Source: Ochromonas danica (lineage: Eukaryota > Sar > Chrysophyceae > Chromulinales > Chromulinaceae). From it: a stretch of 64,000 nt of DNA. The position numbers were made by a program, and so were the translations under genes. This document shows positions 61,483 through 64,000 of the stretch, piece by piece. The first letter of the stretch is position 1. Every line of letters begins with the position of its first letter. Where the stretch lies: positions 1-64,000 of the forward strand of contig VKHL01000048.1 in assembly GCA_015146655.1 (NCBI GenBank). Direction: 5' to 3'. The notes under the pieces are model-generated. The model saw nothing but the letters and a program-made list of their open reading frames with translations. It searched no databases and was not told the DNA's origin.

Positions 61483-62335
61483 GGTTTGTCTTCAGAGTCT
61501 TTTCCTCTTTTGATTTGAATTAGAATTGATTGGGGGGAAAGCGTGAGAAGAAGAGAGGGTTTTGAATTCCGTAAAAGCGACATTTTTATTTGGTATATCC
61601 GACTTTTCACTCCGCTGTCTGCTCAGGCACAGTTTTACTGTGGGCTGCCAACTTTGCTCATTCAGTGCTGTAAAAGCCTCTTTATTGGAGACGTAGGATC
61701 CAAATAATTAGGGTTGAGTTAGGGTTAGCTTAAGGCCCTCATCGTTTTACTCATTTACCAAAATGCAAATAAGGCTAAAAACGACCAGACCAAATATGCC
61801 GACAATCACAATGCAAACTGACTTAAGTTACACACATAACCTAAGATCATAACAAGACATCTGACCACACATACAACATCGACGATTGCAGTAGGTGTTG
61901 ATAATACATAACACCCAAAATAATACAATCAAACACAAAGACAATATATAACGCAAAAAGAACAGTATATCATCTTGATCACCCTTTAGAAGAGAACAAC
62001 CAGATAAAGTAACAACAACCCGTTCTTTTTCAATTTAATGTTAAATTTGAAATATTAAATCTCTCCACCTCCACCTGACAAACACTACCCAATTTTTACA
62101 GTATCGTAAAAATTGAGAAGAGTAAGAAATTGAGTAGAGAGAATGAAATGAAATGAAAGGTAATATTTTCCATCCGTAGTTGAAGTACATCATCATCATC
62201 ATGTATACTTTACTTGCAATGATTTTATAAAATACTGCTGTTCCATTTTATTCTATTAATTGCAATTCTATTATTATTTTCATGGACCATCATAGATGGT
62301 ATAATTAGTCTGGTTGACTTCGACTTGCTAATTAA
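61483..62335. other. Intergenic region
   Basis: AT-rich. A short telomere-like patch (ttagggttgagttagggttag) lies near 61709-61730. No gene is visible. Confidence 0.5.
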
Positions 62336-62755
62336 CTAATCATATGAAAAAGTGACAATAAGATAGAGAGTAAGCAGAAAGATTGGAATCATTAACTTCA
62401 TCATAAAGCCAATAATCATCTCTGCAAAGTCAGTATTATATCCTTCTTCATTAGCATGGAAGATCTCTTTAGCAATAGTCTTTCCTTCTTCTTTGGATAG
62501 TATACGACTATTTTGCCCAACATAACGAATAGCATCTCTTTGAGTGGCTGAGAGAGGCATGAGAAGAAGTGGATGGACTGGAAGCTCCAGAACATTATGA
62601 CCTTCCATATGAATTTCTTTACCATAGGATATCACTGGAGCAAAAGGATGAATGAGAAAGGAAGGAGCTTCTTCTAGAAGATGCTGCTGCTGCTGTTGCT
62701 GTCTTTTAGTCCCTTTCATAACAACGAAAAACAAGAACAATGAGAACAAGAACAA
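62336..62755 (-). CDS. Small membrane-anchored protein, unknown
   Basis: 139 aa. The first 12 residues (MFLFSLFLFFVV) are hydrophobic and precede KGTKRQQQQQQ; the start could instead be the later Met at MKGTKRQ, leaving a cytosolic N-terminus. The C-terminus has a clear membrane segment (MIIGFMMKLMIPIFLLTLYLIVTF). The middle (RYVGQNSRILSKEEGKTIAKEIFHANEEGYNTDF) is soluble and regular. No family is recognised. The open frame and ordered composition suggest a real gene. Confidence 0.55.
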   Translation of the reverse strand: MFLFSLFLFFVVMKGTKRQQQQQQHLLEEAPSFLIHPFAPVISYGKEIHMEGHNVLELPVHPLLLMPLSATQRDAIRYVGQNSRILSKEEGKTIAKEIFHANEEGYNTDFAEMIIGFMMKLMIPIFLLTLYLIVTFSYD

Positions 62756-62990
62756 GAGTAATTAGGAAAACAAATTTCCTTCTTTGATTTAGTATTTACT
62801 TTGTCAATGGATGACTAACTTATGAGACGGCAGGGCAGAGGGTTGAAATGGCGTCATTCTGGTTGGTGGGCAAGTGCTCTGCCATTGGGGTCATTCAAAT
62901 AGACCATCTCATTCCCACCATGTTCAACCCCAGTCTGTCACTCTCTCCTTTCTCCCTGCTCTCACACTGTGAGTGTGTGTGTCTGTGTGT

Positions 62991-63074
<84 letters not shown>

Positions 63075-63208
63075 CAAAGCCAGATATCCAGAAAGCCAGA
63101 TACTGACATCCTTCTGTCTCTGTGTGTGTTTTCTTTTTGAGGTCATCCTTGATTAGATAACTAATAGTCATCCTTGCAAATCTTATTGTTCAACTATAAC
63201 AAATCATT
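62756..63208. other. Divergent upstream region with (GT)n
   Basis: The only clear feature is a GT repeat (62973-63073), sense TG for the downstream plus-strand gene. No gene is visible. Confidence 0.6.
62973..63073 (+). repeat. (GT)n microsatellite
   Basis: About 100 bp of GT with a few CT interruptions, about 135 bp upstream of the 63209 start. Confidence 0.96.
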
Positions 63209-63809
63209 ATGGGAAGACATTCTAAAGGAAATAAAGGGAAGACAGAAGATGATATCATTGTAGAAGATGTAGAAAGTGAAGAAGAAGAAGAAGAAGAAGT
63301 ATCACCAGCAGTAGTAGAAGAGGATGAAGAAGAAGAAACTGAAGAAGTTCCTCAACGAAAACTGAAAAAGCGATCCAAGTCCCCCTCTGCCAGTAGTGCT
63401 AATGCATCATCTACTGCTGTAGCTCAAGCCAAGGCTAATAAAGGAAATAAATCAAATGGTGGTGGTGGATATAATCTCACAGCAATTGGATTTCTTTTAT
63501 TATTAATTCTACCTGCTATCTTTGCTGGATTCCTTCAGGTAATAATACCCCCCACCTGATATATGTGATATTGATGATAATAATCATAATAATAATAATA
63601 TGACAATATTATAGGTGATGGATTATCTCTATCCTGAGGCTGCTAAAGAACGTCGTATTCGAGAACGAGTAGTGAAATGCTTTGAAGCTGCTGATCCTGT
63701 CAAGCTCACTGAAGTTGATGATTTACTTAAGAAGTACAAGAACAAAGAGTACATCATGTTCCGTAAGATGAGCAACAAATACGAGAAATTCGCTGAATGC
63801 AAGCTGTAA
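63209..63809 (+). CDS. Acidic single-pass membrane protein, unknown
   Basis: Two exons, 63209-63538 and 63615-63809 (CAG|GTAAT donor, ATAG acceptor), giving 174 aa. The N-terminal ~60 residues are very acidic (EDVESEEEEEEEV, EEDEEEETEEV). A basic Ser-rich part (KLKKRSKSPSASS) follows, then one membrane segment (LTAIGFLLLLILPAIFAGFLQVMDYLYP, ~92-120). The C-terminal ~55-residue tail is charged (RRIRERVVKCFEAADPVKLTEVDDLLKKYKNKEY). The tail looks conserved and folded, but I do not recognise the family. There is no signal peptide; a tail facing the ER lumen or cytosol cannot be decided. Confidence 0.75.
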
Positions 63810-64000
63810 CATTATTACTACCACTACCACTACCACTACCACTACCGTCACTATGGGTTCTTCTTGTGAGCTAGCCAATTCTTTGTTCTTCTCTAGCAGC
63901 AGCAAGGGAGGGGAGGGGGGGGAGAATTAAGTACTACAGTGTCTGTCAATGGCTAGGTGTCAATAACGATTAATGGAATATTCCTAATAACCTGCTCCTA

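Overview
The window is nuclear DNA of a single-celled eukaryote. Many genes are split by short GT-AG introns, there are nuclear-encoded mitochondrial proteins with N-terminal presequences (F1-ATPase beta and delta, a 2-oxo-acid dehydrogenase E2-type protein), and intergenic DNA and introns are full of microsatellites. The glutamate N-acetyltransferase (ArgJ) starts with a signal peptide followed by an AFSLSP stretch. This resembles the ASAFAP-type bipartite presequence of algae with secondary red plastids. A probable CEP120-type centriolar protein points to a flagellated cell, and short TTAGGG-like runs occur in several places. My best inference is a stramenopile such as an ochrophyte or chrysophyte flagellate. 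This is not proven, and another secondary-plastid lineage is possible.

Layout. 1-14 kb: a cluster of at least nine copies of one leucine-rich, F-box-like family. Two are intact; the rest are truncated, frameshifted or hybrid. A cyclophilin gene sits in the middle. 14-17.5 kb: ATP synthase beta and delta genes are head to head and share a 517-bp upstream region. 18-20 kb: ArgJ. 21-27 kb: a nine-exon secreted EGF/YWTD-type protein, then a PSBD plus catalytic-core E2 protein without a lipoyl domain. 29-42.5 kb: two inverted POT/PTR peptide transporter paralogues alternate with two ankyrin genes in which almost every exon is exactly one repeat. 43-44 kb: a class IV aminotransferase-like protein carrying a coding minisatellite. 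44.8-54.4 kb: three members of a SAM-like/VWA/alpha-kinase family in different states of loss or fusion, interrupted by a mitochondrial-looking protein with 41-residue helical repeats. 54.7-55.8 kb: a small LTR element (TRIM type) with LTRs that read as identical and a 5-bp target duplication. 56.9-59 kb: an APH-type kinase and a mariner-type DNA transposon fossil containing a perfect 68-bp inverted duplication. 59-64 kb: a CEP120-like coiled-coil gene and two small membrane protein genes.

The genes do not form a pathway. The recurring theme is local duplication followed by decay, exchange or fusion (LRR family, POT/ankyrin pairs, VWA/alpha-kinase family) beside single-copy housekeeping genes. 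A second theme is TG-repeat content of introns, which lies on the sense strand in every case checked.

Gene models were built by hand from splice-site phase, reading frame and similarity between paralogues. Exon coordinates agree in phase throughout, but no transcript or database search was available.
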